Assembly: GCA_001600635.1 (NCBI GenBank)
Contig: BCKL01000007.1
Coordinates: 210,303-274,302, forward strand
Origin: Leucosporidium creatinivorum
Taxonomy: Eukaryota > Basidiomycota > Microbotryomycetes > Leucosporidiales > Leucosporidiaceae
DNA length: 64,000 nucleotides
Direction: 5' to 3'
Every line of letters starts with the position of its first letter. Positions within the stretch are counted from its first letter, which is position 1. This document shows, piece by piece, positions 11,092 through 20,548 of this stretch. The notes beneath the pieces were generated by a model. The model ran no database searches, was not told the origin of the DNA, and worked only from the letters and a program-made list of their open reading frames with translations. The position numbers were made by a program, and so were the translations under genes.

Positions 11092-11243
11092 GGTTCAGAA
11101 GGGCTTCGCTGCCCCGACGGTGCTGTAGATGGAACTGGTGAGTGACGTTCCTCTCCCCTCCTCTCCAGCGCCGAGAGCTGACTCGTCCCTTCGCCCGCCG
11201 CAGGATTCGCCGTCGAGGACTACCTGACGCTATCACGCCATGC
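11092..11243 (+). pseudogene. Duplicated fragment of the PIG-L gene (exon-intron-exon)
   Basis: This stretch matches 6296-6440 of the PIG-L gene closely across the end of one exon, the whole 67-nt intron and the start of the next exon. Shared landmarks are GCTGCCCCGACGGTG, GGAACTGGTGAGTGACGTTC, GCGCCGAGAGCTGACTCGTC and CCGCAGGATTCGCCGTC. Because the intron is included, the copy was made at the DNA level, not through RNA. Flanking bases diverge sharply on both sides. The exon part carries an in-frame disruption relative to the parent, so it is a non-functional scrap about 400 bp downstream of the parent's stop. Confidence 0.85.
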
Positions 11244-11563
11244 AGTCGCTGCTTCGCGTAGAGCTTACTGGTGGCCATCTAGGCAGCTCGACAGCAAAAG
11301 TTGGGGACGAGGGTAGGGAGCAGATGATGAACGCCGAGGTTGCGAACGGCGAGTGGGTTAGAAGCTGCTGAGCCGAGGCGATCATGGGAGTAGGCTCTCA
11401 CCTCTGGAGTACCCTCGTATCACTGCTGTTGCGATGTAAGACCTAGCGTAGGGCCCTTCCCTGCTAGCCGCCTCTCCTGCTGCACCCGTCGACGCTCCAA
11501 TGCTCCTTCGTTCTTTCCTCCTCTCCCCGCAGCGCTCCGATGCCCTACATTCGAGCTAGCGAG

Positions 11564-12500
11564 GAGGTGAAGACTCGTTTTTAGACCTCACTACACATCT
11601 AGAGATCACCGAGAAGCCCACAGCCTCGAGAGCTGCAGGAGAGGGAGGACTTGTAGCGCGCCTCCCGTCGACGCTTGAAGGTGAGAAGCACTTGCTCGCG
11701 GCTCCTCGGTTGCGAAAGGCCGCTGTGTGAGCAGCATCCTGTAGGTGTGCACCACTAGGATGGTCTAGGTCGGAGTGAGAAAGCTATAGCGGTCTTCCCA
11801 TCGCTAAGGAGGAGCATAGGGCAGCGAGCTCCTCGGGCGCTCAATCTCAGTTCGAGCTTGCTCAGCAAAGAGCAGGCTGCGAGAGCTGTTGGGAGGCTTA
11901 AAGCGGTCGTCCCAGGATCGTGAGTGAGATTGCTCCCAAGCGCTACAAGAGCGGGAGCAACTGCTTCTGCGATCCTTCGCTGAGAGAGGTTGGAGGTCGA
12001 CGAGCACTTCACGCGAGGAAGAGTCGGGCCTTGATCCAGGTGGCAGAGCCCTTTCCAGAAGGCCTGCACTCACACGAGCGAGAGCACCATGCTTGAGGAT
12101 GCTACACGCAACGACCACTCAAGGAGGATGTGGCAGGAGAGAAAGAGAGAAGAGGGCGAGACGGACTCGATTTTGAGCTCGCCGGGCTTGGACTCTCTCT
12201 CCATTCTTCTCCTGAACGATGGGTTACAAGCAGCGGGTCGAGTACAGCAGAGCTCCATGTCACTCGTTGAACTACAACTTGACTCTGCAGCGACACAGAT
12301 CAGGCTCGAGAAGGGCGAGCCGAGCTACCTCTCTTCGCCGAACTCGGAGGGGGTGGCTCTCGCACTGCACGGCAGGCGTCAGAATTGCAGAAACGAGCTC
12401 AACGTTATTCATGATATCTATAGTGAGGAAGCGAGACCTCGATACCCCCCAGCAAGACTCGCCTTGAAGCTCGGCGAAGTTGGGAAGGGGGGTCGGGCGC
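11564..12500 (+). repeat. Dispersed repeat, copy A (inverted relative to copy B at 52.7-53.6 kb)
   Basis: About 940 bp that matches the reverse complement of 52672-53615 over nearly its full length. The central 500 bp is most alike (for example GCGCGCCTCCCGTCGACGCT, GCGGTCTTCCCATCGCTAAG, CACGCGAGGAAGAGTCGGGC, GCTACACGCAACGACCACTC). Both ends are more divergent and fade near ...AAGCTCGGCGAAGTTGG. I found no terminal inverted repeats, target-site duplication or recognisable transposase or polymerase. A short peptide, MLEDATRNDHSRRMWQE, is preserved in both copies (at 12089 here). The element is best called an unclassified, decayed interspersed repeat or a segmental duplication. Confidence 0.8.
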
Positions 12501-12729
12501 GCTGCTACCGCCCGCAAAGGCTACAGCGGGCTGCGGTGAAGCTCCGGTAGCTTTGATTGATATCTGTGCACAAGGCCAGAGCAAAACCCTGCTAAGCTGT
12601 ACCGACTCCATCCTCACAAGGTCGCCTGCTTCGACTCGCTTTCCTGGCCTCCCTTCGCCATCACTCGCTTTCGCTGCTCTCTCGACTCGCTCGCTGGACT
12701 TGACAGTTACGAAGATCGCTTACGCACCG

Positions 12730-14279
12730 ATGGCTGCTTTTGAAGGTAAGCTCCTTCCCTGCACATGCCAGCCCGCCCCACGCGCATACTTCCTGACGCA
12801 TCTCTTCCCTCGAACAGGCTCGACGCTGGCCGGCGACGCTAATGGGAGGAAGGACGAGCTTGCTACTGCTGAGAAGGAGGATACGAGCGGGGCGTCGCAG
12901 AGCCCCGAGCCGCTGTACGTCTGCGAAGCGAGCATGGGAGCTGGAGGAGCAGACTGACGCTGCGACTCCACTACAGGCCCAAGAAGACGCTGCTCTCCCT
13001 CCCCGACGAGCTGCTGAGCGCCATCGCTGGGCTCACCGAGCGCGTTGAGGATCTCAAAAACCTGCAGCTCACGGCGAGGCGCTTCGGCCTTCTCTGCAAG
13101 TCGTGGATCTGGAGGGAGGTCACCTTCGACGAAGAGTACACACATCACGACATCTTGATGGCACACCTGGTCACCACTTCACTCGCTTCCCTAGTACGTT
13201 CACTCCATTACGTCCTGCCCTCGCCCTTCTCCACGATGTCGGTCGTTCTCCTCACGACAAACTTCACCAACCTCACCGACCTCACCATATATCCCAACGA
13301 CCAGTCCCAGTCGGATGACGAGGAGGATCATGGACGTGTCCCGAGAGCTCTCACCAGTGCCCTCAAAGCGCTTCCCGCCCTACGCTCACTTAGGCTCGGC
13401 GCTTTCGACCAGCTCGAGGACACGACTTTCTCCATCGCTGCCGAGCTCCCCAATCTCATCTTCCTAAACGCCAAAGACATCACCCTTCCCCACTCCCTCT
13501 TTCACAGTGGGCCCACGCTTCGCTCGCTCGAAGTCTGTCTCAACGACGTCGCCTGCGCTGCCATTGGCGCATGCGCTGATACGCCCCACTCGCTGATTCT
13601 CCTCCGTAATTACGTAGATGGAGAGAAGTCTGCCAGCCAGGCCAAATGTCTCGATCAACTTCGCCGCCTCTTCGAGCCCATGGTAAGCCTCGAGGCGGAA
13701 GCGAGATGAAGGAAGCCGTGCTGACCCCGAGCCTTTTTCTGCAGAGCCCCAAGCACCGTACCCTTCCCCTCCAATCCCTTTGGCTCCAGCACTTCGAGCT
13801 GGTGCAAACGGACGACAGCATCACTCGATCTCACCCTGAGCTGTGGGCCTTCCTCTCGGCGTTTGAGGGGACTTCGCTCTCGACCTTGCGCTTCACGGGG
13901 TTCGAAATAGTCAAGTGTTCGGCCAACGCCGATCTTCAGCTTGGGCTCTCCCTGCCTAGCGTTCAGGCCTTGGAGTTTGCTGCGTCGTCCAGCGCATCGA
14001 AGACTCAACTGGACAACGTAAGCTTCGCGCCTCTCGTTCCTGCAGCTGCAGCAGAATCTTACACATCTCTCATCACTACAGGACTCCATGCTCTTACTTC
14101 GGTCCCTTTTGCGATGCTTTCCCAACGCCAACCATCTCGCTCTCGGAGGCTGGATCAACGCTTGCGAACCACACAAGCTGGTGTCGCTACAGTCCCTCGA
14201 GCTCGGCATCTACAGCCCCGCCTTCTACCTTCTACTCTCGACCCTCTCCGCCAAACTAGCCTTGTCGAGATCAAGCTGA
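12730..14279 (+). CDS. F-box/LRR-like protein, probably frameshifted near its 3' end
   Basis: Exons 12730-12745, 12818-12914, 12977-13682, 13745-14017 and 14082-14279; spliced 1290 nt, 429 aa. After a short variable N-terminus the F-box reads LPKKTLLSLPDELLSAIAGL with a following W near residue 75; F-boxes bind Skp1 and recruit targets to SCF ubiquitin ligases. The rest is a series of irregular leucine-rich segments (LPALRSLRLGAFDQL, LPSVQALEFAASSSA, PNANHLALGGW). It is a paralogue of the gene at 26196-27753 with introns at matching places near the 3' end. The frame closes at a TGA at 14277, but a neighbouring frame from about 14252 continues with SLVEIKLTGGWTWRKKIVRL to a stop at 14365. That looks like the natural C-terminus, so a single-base indel near 14252 (mutation or sequencing error) is likely. 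Confidence 0.75.
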
Positions 14280-15087
14280 CAGGTGGTTGGACGTGGCGCA
14301 AGAAGATTGTTCGTTTGCTGCGCGGCGAGGACGGCTTCTCTCGTGAGCTCTTGTGGACGTGCTGAGCATGCCGAAGGTGTGCTCTCTATCGGACCTGCCT
14401 CGATGCTCGCTGACCTTCACCCACCCTCGCAGGAGCTGGAGTCCCCAAGTCGAAGCTCGGCGATCGTTCGACCAAGGCGAGCTGAGCTAGGCGCTGGAGA
14501 CGGCGCAGGGTGTGCTTGAAGCTTCCGATGACTCATTCACAGCTCAATTTGTACCTCCATGTCCTTCGAGAGAGAGCTCGGGAAGCCTGAGCGTGCGGGC
14601 GAGAAGCGAACGCCGAGAGTTCTCCGTCGCCTCGATCGAGCTCCCACTGCTTCGACACTCTCGCTCTCGGTCGAAGCGGGGCACAAGCTCATGCACAACG
14701 ACGACTCGCATTGCTTGGCTTTGATCGCAAGTCGACCACCTGCACCGAACCTCGACTGTCGATTCGGCCGAGTCCAAAACATCCCTCTCACTTTCTCGCA
14801 GCTCTCCGAGACCGGCAGCAAAAAGCTTGTGTTCCGATGTTGTGTAATATTCCGAGGTGGGCAAAAGAAGCCCGAGGGTAAGTCAGTAAGCCAAAGGGGT
14901 GTAGAAAGGGGGGAAGATGAGGGGAGATGCTAGTGTGTGATAAGAAAGGTCGAAGAGAGAGAGCAAGAAGGGAACTATGAAGATGATGTGTGGGAGAAGG
15001 AGAGCAAGAAGTACAGAGAATGAAGAGAAAGAGAAAAGCAAGACGTCCGCTAACCAACTAAGCCCAAGAGAAACCAATCCCCGCCGC
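14280..15087. other. Gene-free stretch with possible glycosyltransferase-gene relic
   Basis: 808 bp between the F-box gene and the 3' end of the BTG gene. Bases 14740-14815 resemble the last exons of the fucosyltransferase-like gene ending at 23025 (shared CTCGACTGTCG, then a Ser-Gln-Leu-x-Glu stretch near the end). The match is short and may be a decayed copy. The rest shows no coding signal; 14930-15050 is purine-rich. Confidence 0.4.
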
Positions 15088-16806
15088 TCACATCGCCGAA
15101 CCCATCTCGCCCTGCCATCCGCCAAAGGGAGAGTAGCCACCGTTGACCGGCATAGGCTGGACATGGTGAAATCCCCCAGCAGCAGGGCTCGCGCCCTCCT
15201 TCCTCCCCTGCCCACCCCTCCTACGCTCCCTCCCCCTCCTCTTCGCCTCGCCAATGACCTCGCCCCTCGCGTTGCCCAACATCTTGGCTCCCGCCAACCC
15301 AAGCAAGACGCCTCCTCCAAGGACGCCGACCTTGCCTCCCGAGTGCTCAGTGAGGGTGCCGGCGAGAGCCTGCTCCCTCGTGCGCGAGCACGAGGAGGAA
15401 GAAGCGGCCGAGGTGATGGAAGTCATGGACGAGATGGACGAGCCGGCCTCGTGTCCGAGTCCTCCTTCGGCGCGGGGGACGGGGATGGGGTGACCATGCG
15501 CTGCGGCGTAGGATTGGGAACCTTGGCCTGAGCCGCCGCGAGTGCCGCGACGGCGGGGCTTGGTCGGCGAGTTGGGGAGGGAGCGGGCGCCGTGGGCGAG
15601 GGCCATCATCTTGGAGGGGGACATGGGCATGGGGACGCCGAGTTGGTGGTTCGAGGCCGAGGAGTGGGAGCGCTGGTGAGGGAACGAGTAGGGAGAGAGG
15701 GGAGGAGCGGCGCCGCCGTTGGCCGAGGTGGGGCGAACGGGAAGGGCGGGGTACTTGAACTCGCCGTCCATCATCATCATCGTGCCGCCATCTTGCTGAG
15801 CCTTCCACATGCCCGTGCCGGCCGAGGTGACGCTCGAGGAGAGCGACTCGGTCGAGGAGAAGACGCCATCGGATCCCTCATCACCCGAAGAGTCGGACGA
15901 GTGGTTCGACGACGAGCGCTGGGAGGAGAAGGACGATCCGCGCGACGAGGAGCGACGGGGGAAGAGGGGGAAGCCGGTGGGCGAGGGAGTGAGGCCGCCG
16001 TAGGACTTGGCGAGAGGGGAGGGGGAGCGCGAAGGAAGGTTGAGTGAAGAGGCGGAGGCGGGCGAGGGGGAAAAGACGTCGGCGTCGGCGGAGGGGACGG
16101 GGCGCATGGGAGTAGGGGGGATGATGAGAGGAGAAGCGAGGAGGGCCATGGGAGCAGCCGCTGCCTTGCCGAGGGGGGAGGTCGGGCGAAGGGCGGCGGC
16201 GAGCGACGACGACGACGCCGGCCTGGCTGGCGGCGGGAGGATCTGGATGGCCTTGCTGGAGCGCTTGGTGGGGGAGAGTAGAGTGGTGTCCTGTACGGCT
16301 GGAGGAGTGGACGAAGCCGAGGGGAGGCCGAGGTGGTCGAGCGTCGGGGTCGAGATGTTGACTGATGCCGAAGCGAAGCTGGCCAAGGGGAGGGCGTGGT
16401 TCCTCAGGCTCTCGGGGAGCTTGCCCCAGATCTCGATGAACTGGGAATCCCTAGCGACGTTGCCGTCGCCCCGCTCTACTCGTAGGGAGACGCAGCCCGG
16501 GTCGACCCAGAGGGTCCAACGGTCGCCCAACCAAATCTTGCCGTCTCCGGAAGCGAGAGCTCGTTCGATGTCGACCTTTGTGATACCCGATTGAGCTGCA
16601 GCGGATAAGATGGACGAGTCCAACGAGTTGGGAGAGCGGACGAGGGCGCGGTAGGCGGAACCTCGCTCGGGGTCCTGAGGATGCCAATGAGCGGCGTACC
16701 TCTGTTGGAGGGTGGACGAGAGAGAGAGGGAGAAGGATGTAGGAGTATCGGTAGGAGGGAGGAATGAAGACAAGAACGTAGTTGCTGCCTCGAGTTCTTG
16801 GTCCAT
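15088..16806 (-). CDS. BTG/Tob-domain protein with long low-complexity tail
   Basis: A single uninterrupted exon of 572 codons, unusual here where most genes have many introns. Residues 1-125 match the BTG/Tob (anti-proliferative) domain: an N-terminal helix (LEAATTFLSSFL), then RYAAHWHPQDPERGSAYRAL (family HWYPexPxKGSAYRcI), SAAAQSGI, and WTLWVDPGCVSLRVERGDG (family LTLWVDPxEVSyRIGExG). In animals this domain binds the CAF1/POP2 deadenylase of CCR4-NOT and so promotes mRNA decay; the same role here is inferred. Residues 130-572 are Ser/Pro/Gly-rich and probably disordered, with runs such as a MMMM stretch, SP/TP sites that could be phosphorylated, a short hydrophobic Gly/Leu-rich stretch (GVLGGGVLLGLAGAKML) and an Arg-rich basic patch near the end. 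Confidence 0.8.
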   Translation of the reverse strand: MDQELEAATTFLSSFLPPTDTPTSFSLSLSSTLQQRYAAHWHPQDPERGSAYRALVRSPNSLDSSILSAAAQSGITKVDIERALASGDGKIWLGDRWTLWVDPGCVSLRVERGDGNVARDSQFIEIWGKLPESLRNHALPLASFASASVNISTPTLDHLGLPSASSTPPAVQDTTLLSPTKRSSKAIQILPPPARPASSSSLAAALRPTSPLGKAAAAPMALLASPLIIPPTPMRPVPSADADVFSPSPASASSLNLPSRSPSPLAKSYGGLTPSPTGFPLFPRRSSSRGSSFSSQRSSSNHSSDSSGDEGSDGVFSSTESLSSSVTSAGTGMWKAQQDGGTMMMMDGEFKYPALPVRPTSANGGAAPPLSPYSFPHQRSHSSASNHQLGVPMPMSPSKMMALAHGARSLPNSPTKPRRRGTRGGSGQGSQSYAAAHGHPIPVPRAEGGLGHEAGSSISSMTSITSAASSSSCSRTREQALAGTLTEHSGGKVGVLGGGVLLGLAGAKMLGNARGEVIGEAKRRGRERRRGGQGRKEGASPAAGGFHHVQPMPVNGGYSPFGGWQGEMGSAM

Positions 16807-17688
16807 CCTGGGCTGGTGAGAGGGGGGAGAGCGAGTCGAGAGTCGAGAGTCGAGAGGGATGAGGTGGCAAAGCTGAGTCGTGGGCGTAATGAGGTCGTAA
16901 GAGGAGGAGAGCCGGGGTATGCGAGGTGGGATGTGTAGGAGAGTGGGTAAATCGAGATTGAAATGCGAGAGCTGTAGACCGGTACTGTTTGAGAGCAGAG
17001 AGAGAGGGGAGTGGGTCAGCCTCTGCCATCGACGACGAGGATGAGAGAGCGCAAAGTCTCACCTGCTCTGAAGCCTTTGGGGGATGCGGATGAGGTACAG
17101 AAAGTGGGAAGAGAGGAAGAAGGAGAAGAGAAGGGAGAAGCTGCTCTGGGGAGGAGAGAGAGCTCAAGAGGGGGAGCGGAGGGAGGTGAGGGAAGGAGAG
17201 AGAGAGTAGATGTTCGAAAGGGCGGGAAAGGGAGGGATCGTTCAACTTTCCAATACAGCCTACTCCCTTACACTCCCGTTCAACTAGAGCTCACTACTAC
17301 TACTACCAGCCAACTCCAGCTCACTCGCCTTCTATCGCACTGCAGCAAGTCGGCGAGCCTCTTACCTCCAGCCTCCTTCGCAGCCATCTCAGCTACAGCT
17401 TATTTCACCTCCGTAATAGCTGAGATACGCCTGTGAGAGTCTATCAGACTACCCCGAATTTCGTCGCCTACTCTACTGCAACTCCGAGTTCTCGAAACCG
17501 CGGAGAGGGGTCACTGATCTCGGCGATGCTACCAGAGAGTAGGGGGGGGGGGTTTTGAGACCTCCAAATCACACTGGTTGACTCAACTAGTACTCTACTA
17601 CAGCTGTAGACCTACACCGACGACTTTCACGCTGACAGCTCTCTCGCTTCTTTCCCTCCGGCCGGCCGCTCCCTCTGTTCGCTCTCGC
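16807..17688. other. Intergenic region between divergent BTG and fucosyltransferase-like genes
   Basis: 882 bp. It holds GA/CT-rich tracts, a run of eleven G (17542-17552), and a CTCACC...CAG-like pattern near 17061 that could be a 5'-UTR intron of the BTG gene. No coding sequence is supported; the 264-codon minus-strand frame across it is a by-product of biased composition and the overlapping gene. Confidence 0.4.
17542..17552 (+). repeat. Homopolymer run of 11 G
   Basis: Eleven consecutive G in the intergenic region upstream of the first fucosyltransferase-like gene. Such runs are prone to sequencing and replication slippage. Confidence 0.9.
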
Positions 17689-20099
17689 ATGGTCTCCGGC
17701 GGAGGAGCCATTGCGCTTCAGCCATTCTCCTTAGAAACAGAGGAAGAGGCAGAAGGTCTCCTCCCTCATCCCACTACAGCTCCCTCCGCCGCTCGAACTC
17801 GACCCTTTACCACTCGCCTCGCGCTCCTTCTCCTCCCTCTCCTCGGTCTGGGAGTCGTCTTTCTACCGCTAAGCGGTCTCGGTCTGTTCGCTTCTCCGCC
17901 AGCCCTCTTCGCTGCCACCAGCGGTAAGAAGGTCGTAGCGGCCGAGGAAAGGGAGCCAGGAGTACCGCAACGCGTCGTCGAATGGTCTGCAGAGGACCAC
18001 GAGCTGCGTAGCTACCGCTGGGAAGCACCAGCCATCCACTCAAGTCTACAGCGTCATCTCGATAATCTCACTGCTGTACGTCTCCCGCTCTCCATCTCTC
18101 ACTCGAGCTGACCCTCCTCGCGCTCCTCAGGCGGAGAACCGTACCCGCCATTGGCTCCTCACTACCCGCATCGCCTCCACCAGCGGCGTAGGTATCGGAC
18201 TAGGCAGCAGCGACCCTCCCGAGTCTATTAGGCCTGGAGCAGTGATGGCAGGCTCGGGCGCTTTCCCTTCGGCGGAGGAAGGGCCGGGGGAGTTTGAGGG
18301 AGGGTCGAGGGGCAAGTGAGTGCCTTTGAGGTTTCAGGGAGGAAGTACTGTGCTGATTGGATGCGCGCGCAGGTATTATGAGCTGGTGGAGGAGTGGCAG
18401 ACGGGCAGGCCGGTCGATAGTTGCGAGAAGGGGAACTGGGAGGAGGAGTATACGAGATTACATGCTGCGGTGGGTTGCTTCTGCTCTCGCTCTTTGCTCG
18501 AAGCTGACCTTTGACTACACTAGATGATGAACGGCACTCTCCCACCCTCTTTAATCGAGTACACCTGCGCCAAAGAGAAGTGCGGAGGCCTCGCCGACCG
18601 GTTCGTCCCTCCCTTCCCTCCCTTCCTTCCACTCTAGCTGAACCTCTTCGCCCCCCGCAGTCTCCTCGGCACAGCCTCCACCTTCCTCTACGCCCTCCTC
18701 ACCCGCCGGGCCTTCTCCATCTCCTGGACCCAACCCGTCCCCTTTGACCTCATCTTCGATTCGCCTCATATCGACTGGTCGCAGAGGTATCCGAATACGA
18801 CGACGCTGGGGAACCCGGTGTATGAGGATCCGAAAACGCTGGGGAGTAGAGTGGACGTGGATGCGATGAATTGGAGTAGCAGGAAGGTGGACGAGTTCTT
18901 TGAGGGGGTTTCGGCGTTCAAAGAGGCTTGGGTGAGGGTGAGTCGGTTTTCTTCTCACGCTCCCGCTCTTATACGAGAGCTCATTCCCCGTCATTCAAAC
19001 CCATAGCTCTCACTCAACCGCGGCACCGTCCTCCGGTCCTTCTCCTACCCCTCGATCCGCCCTCAACTCGACCAGCTCGGTCTGAAAGCTACCACCGCCT
19101 ACTCCTGCCTCCTGCCCTTCCTCATTCGACCAAAGAGATCGGCCCTCGAGTTCATCAACCAGTACACCTCGTTCTTTGCCCTGCCGAGCGTGTTCGTCGT
19201 CGGCGTGCAGATTAGGACGGGAGACTTCAGTTTGGTGAGTCGCTGCCTTTGCCCCTCGCAACCCTCGACAGGGAAGCTGACTCGGAGCTACTTGCGCGTA
19301 CAAACAGCGCCTCGACACGTTCGACTCGAACCAAACCATCTCGCGCTACTCCTCCTTCTTCACCTGCGCCGCCTCGGTCGCCGAGACTTACGCCCACCCT
19401 TCCCAAACCATCATCTACTACCTCCTCTCCGACTCGCATGCTCTCAAGGCAGAGGCATTGAGGATGTGGCCTGAGAGAGTGGTGGTTAGTGGCTTGAGTC
19501 AGAGTCATCCCGAGATTGAGACGGCCGAGAAGGGGTGGGGATGGAAGGGCGTGAAGGGGGCGGCGGATGGGATGATGGGCAGTGTGAGTGAGATGTGGAC
19601 TTTTGCTGGTGAGTCTCTTCTGATGCTGGACTGCCTGAGACAACGCGGAGGAGGGAACAAGAATTCTCGGGCTGACTCGGGCGTTTGCCTTCCCAGCGAC
19701 CGACTTCCAGATCCTCACTGCTCGTTCAGGGTTCGGCAAGATCCGTGAGTACCTTCGCCTCTCGCGGCGCGGTACATCTCTGCAGCTCACTGACCCTACC
19801 TCGTCCCTCAGCGACATGGCTTCGCGGCCGAACAGGGACTACCATCCAGATCTTCAACCCTTACCTCGAGGTGGCCTACACCAAGAGTCTCAAGAAACTG
19901 CCGCCAGAGATAGACTGTACGAGTGATGAGGCGTGAGTCTCTGTCAAGGTCGTCTCGCGGCAGAAGGGCTGACCTTTCTGCTTCGCCGAGCAGCCTGAAG
20001 AGCTTCACCGAGATGGCGCAGGGGTGGTGAGCCTCGTTTTCTCTCTGACGAGAAGGTCGGCGCTGACCCTTCTGTCATCCCTGCAGGTCGTTGGGCTAA
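17689..20099 (+). CDS. Type II membrane fucosyltransferase-like protein (copy 1 of tandem pair)
   Basis: About eleven exons. The start at 17689 gives a cytosolic tail, one hydrophobic anchor (LALLLLPLLGLGVVFLPLSGL) and a lumenal domain. The catalytic region has the layout of GT-B fucosyltransferase-like families (GT37/GT23/GT68-like): CGGLADRLLGTASTFLYALL then TRRAFSISW near the start of the domain, VGVQIRTGDFSL (equivalent of the HxRxxD sugar-nucleotide motif, with Q in place of H), YYLLSDSHALK, and TDFQILTARSGFGKIPTWLRG near the C-terminus (equivalent of the SRSGF loop). It ends in MAQGWSLG. A Golgi role in decorating glycans is inferred; donor and acceptor are not readable from sequence. 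Its neighbour at 20549 is a paralogue in the same orientation with mostly shared intron positions, so the pair arose by tandem duplication. Confidence 0.7.
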
Positions 20100-20548
20100 G
20101 ATGTTGACTAGCAACTGTTGTAACGTTAGCGCTCGCTCTCCCCACGCGACGACTTCTCGGGCTTCGCGAGAGAGGGAGAGGGCCTCTGCTCAAAGTAGTG
20201 AGCTGGGACCCCAGTTCTTGTTGTGGTGCAACTGCTCAGAGCTCGGATTCCTGCTCGACTATTCCCTTCACCGAAGGCAACGCACGACCTCAGTTTCGAA
20301 TCGCCGAAGCCGCGTCTCCTTTGTCCGAAGGACGCTTTGAATTCGACTTCCACCGCAACCGTTCTCTGAGCACAGGCTTGCTCTCTCGCCATATCTTAAT
20401 CTCGCAACACATCTGGCTTGACAACTCCTCCCTTCGCGGCAATACAAGAGCGCAGCAAAGCAGCAGCACCCCCTCCTCTCGGACGTCAACAGCAAGGGCC
20501 TCGTCTCGCTTTTCGGTAGTAGCAATTCAGCAAGAGCAGCAGCAGACC
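20100..20548. other. Spacer between the tandem fucosyltransferase-like genes
   Basis: 449 bp holding the 3' end of copy 1 and the promoter/5' UTR of copy 2. The frame of copy 2 stays open upstream for over 100 codons, but it contains no upstream ATG, so the start at 20549 is preferred. Confidence 0.5.

Noticed and set aside
11564-12500. Assigning the inverted repeat to a specific transposon class
   Set aside because: No terminal repeats, target duplication, or diagnostic enzyme domain is visible; naming a class would be a guess.
16451-17245. 264-codon minus-strand frame
   Set aside because: A shadow of the BTG gene and its low-complexity 5' flank.
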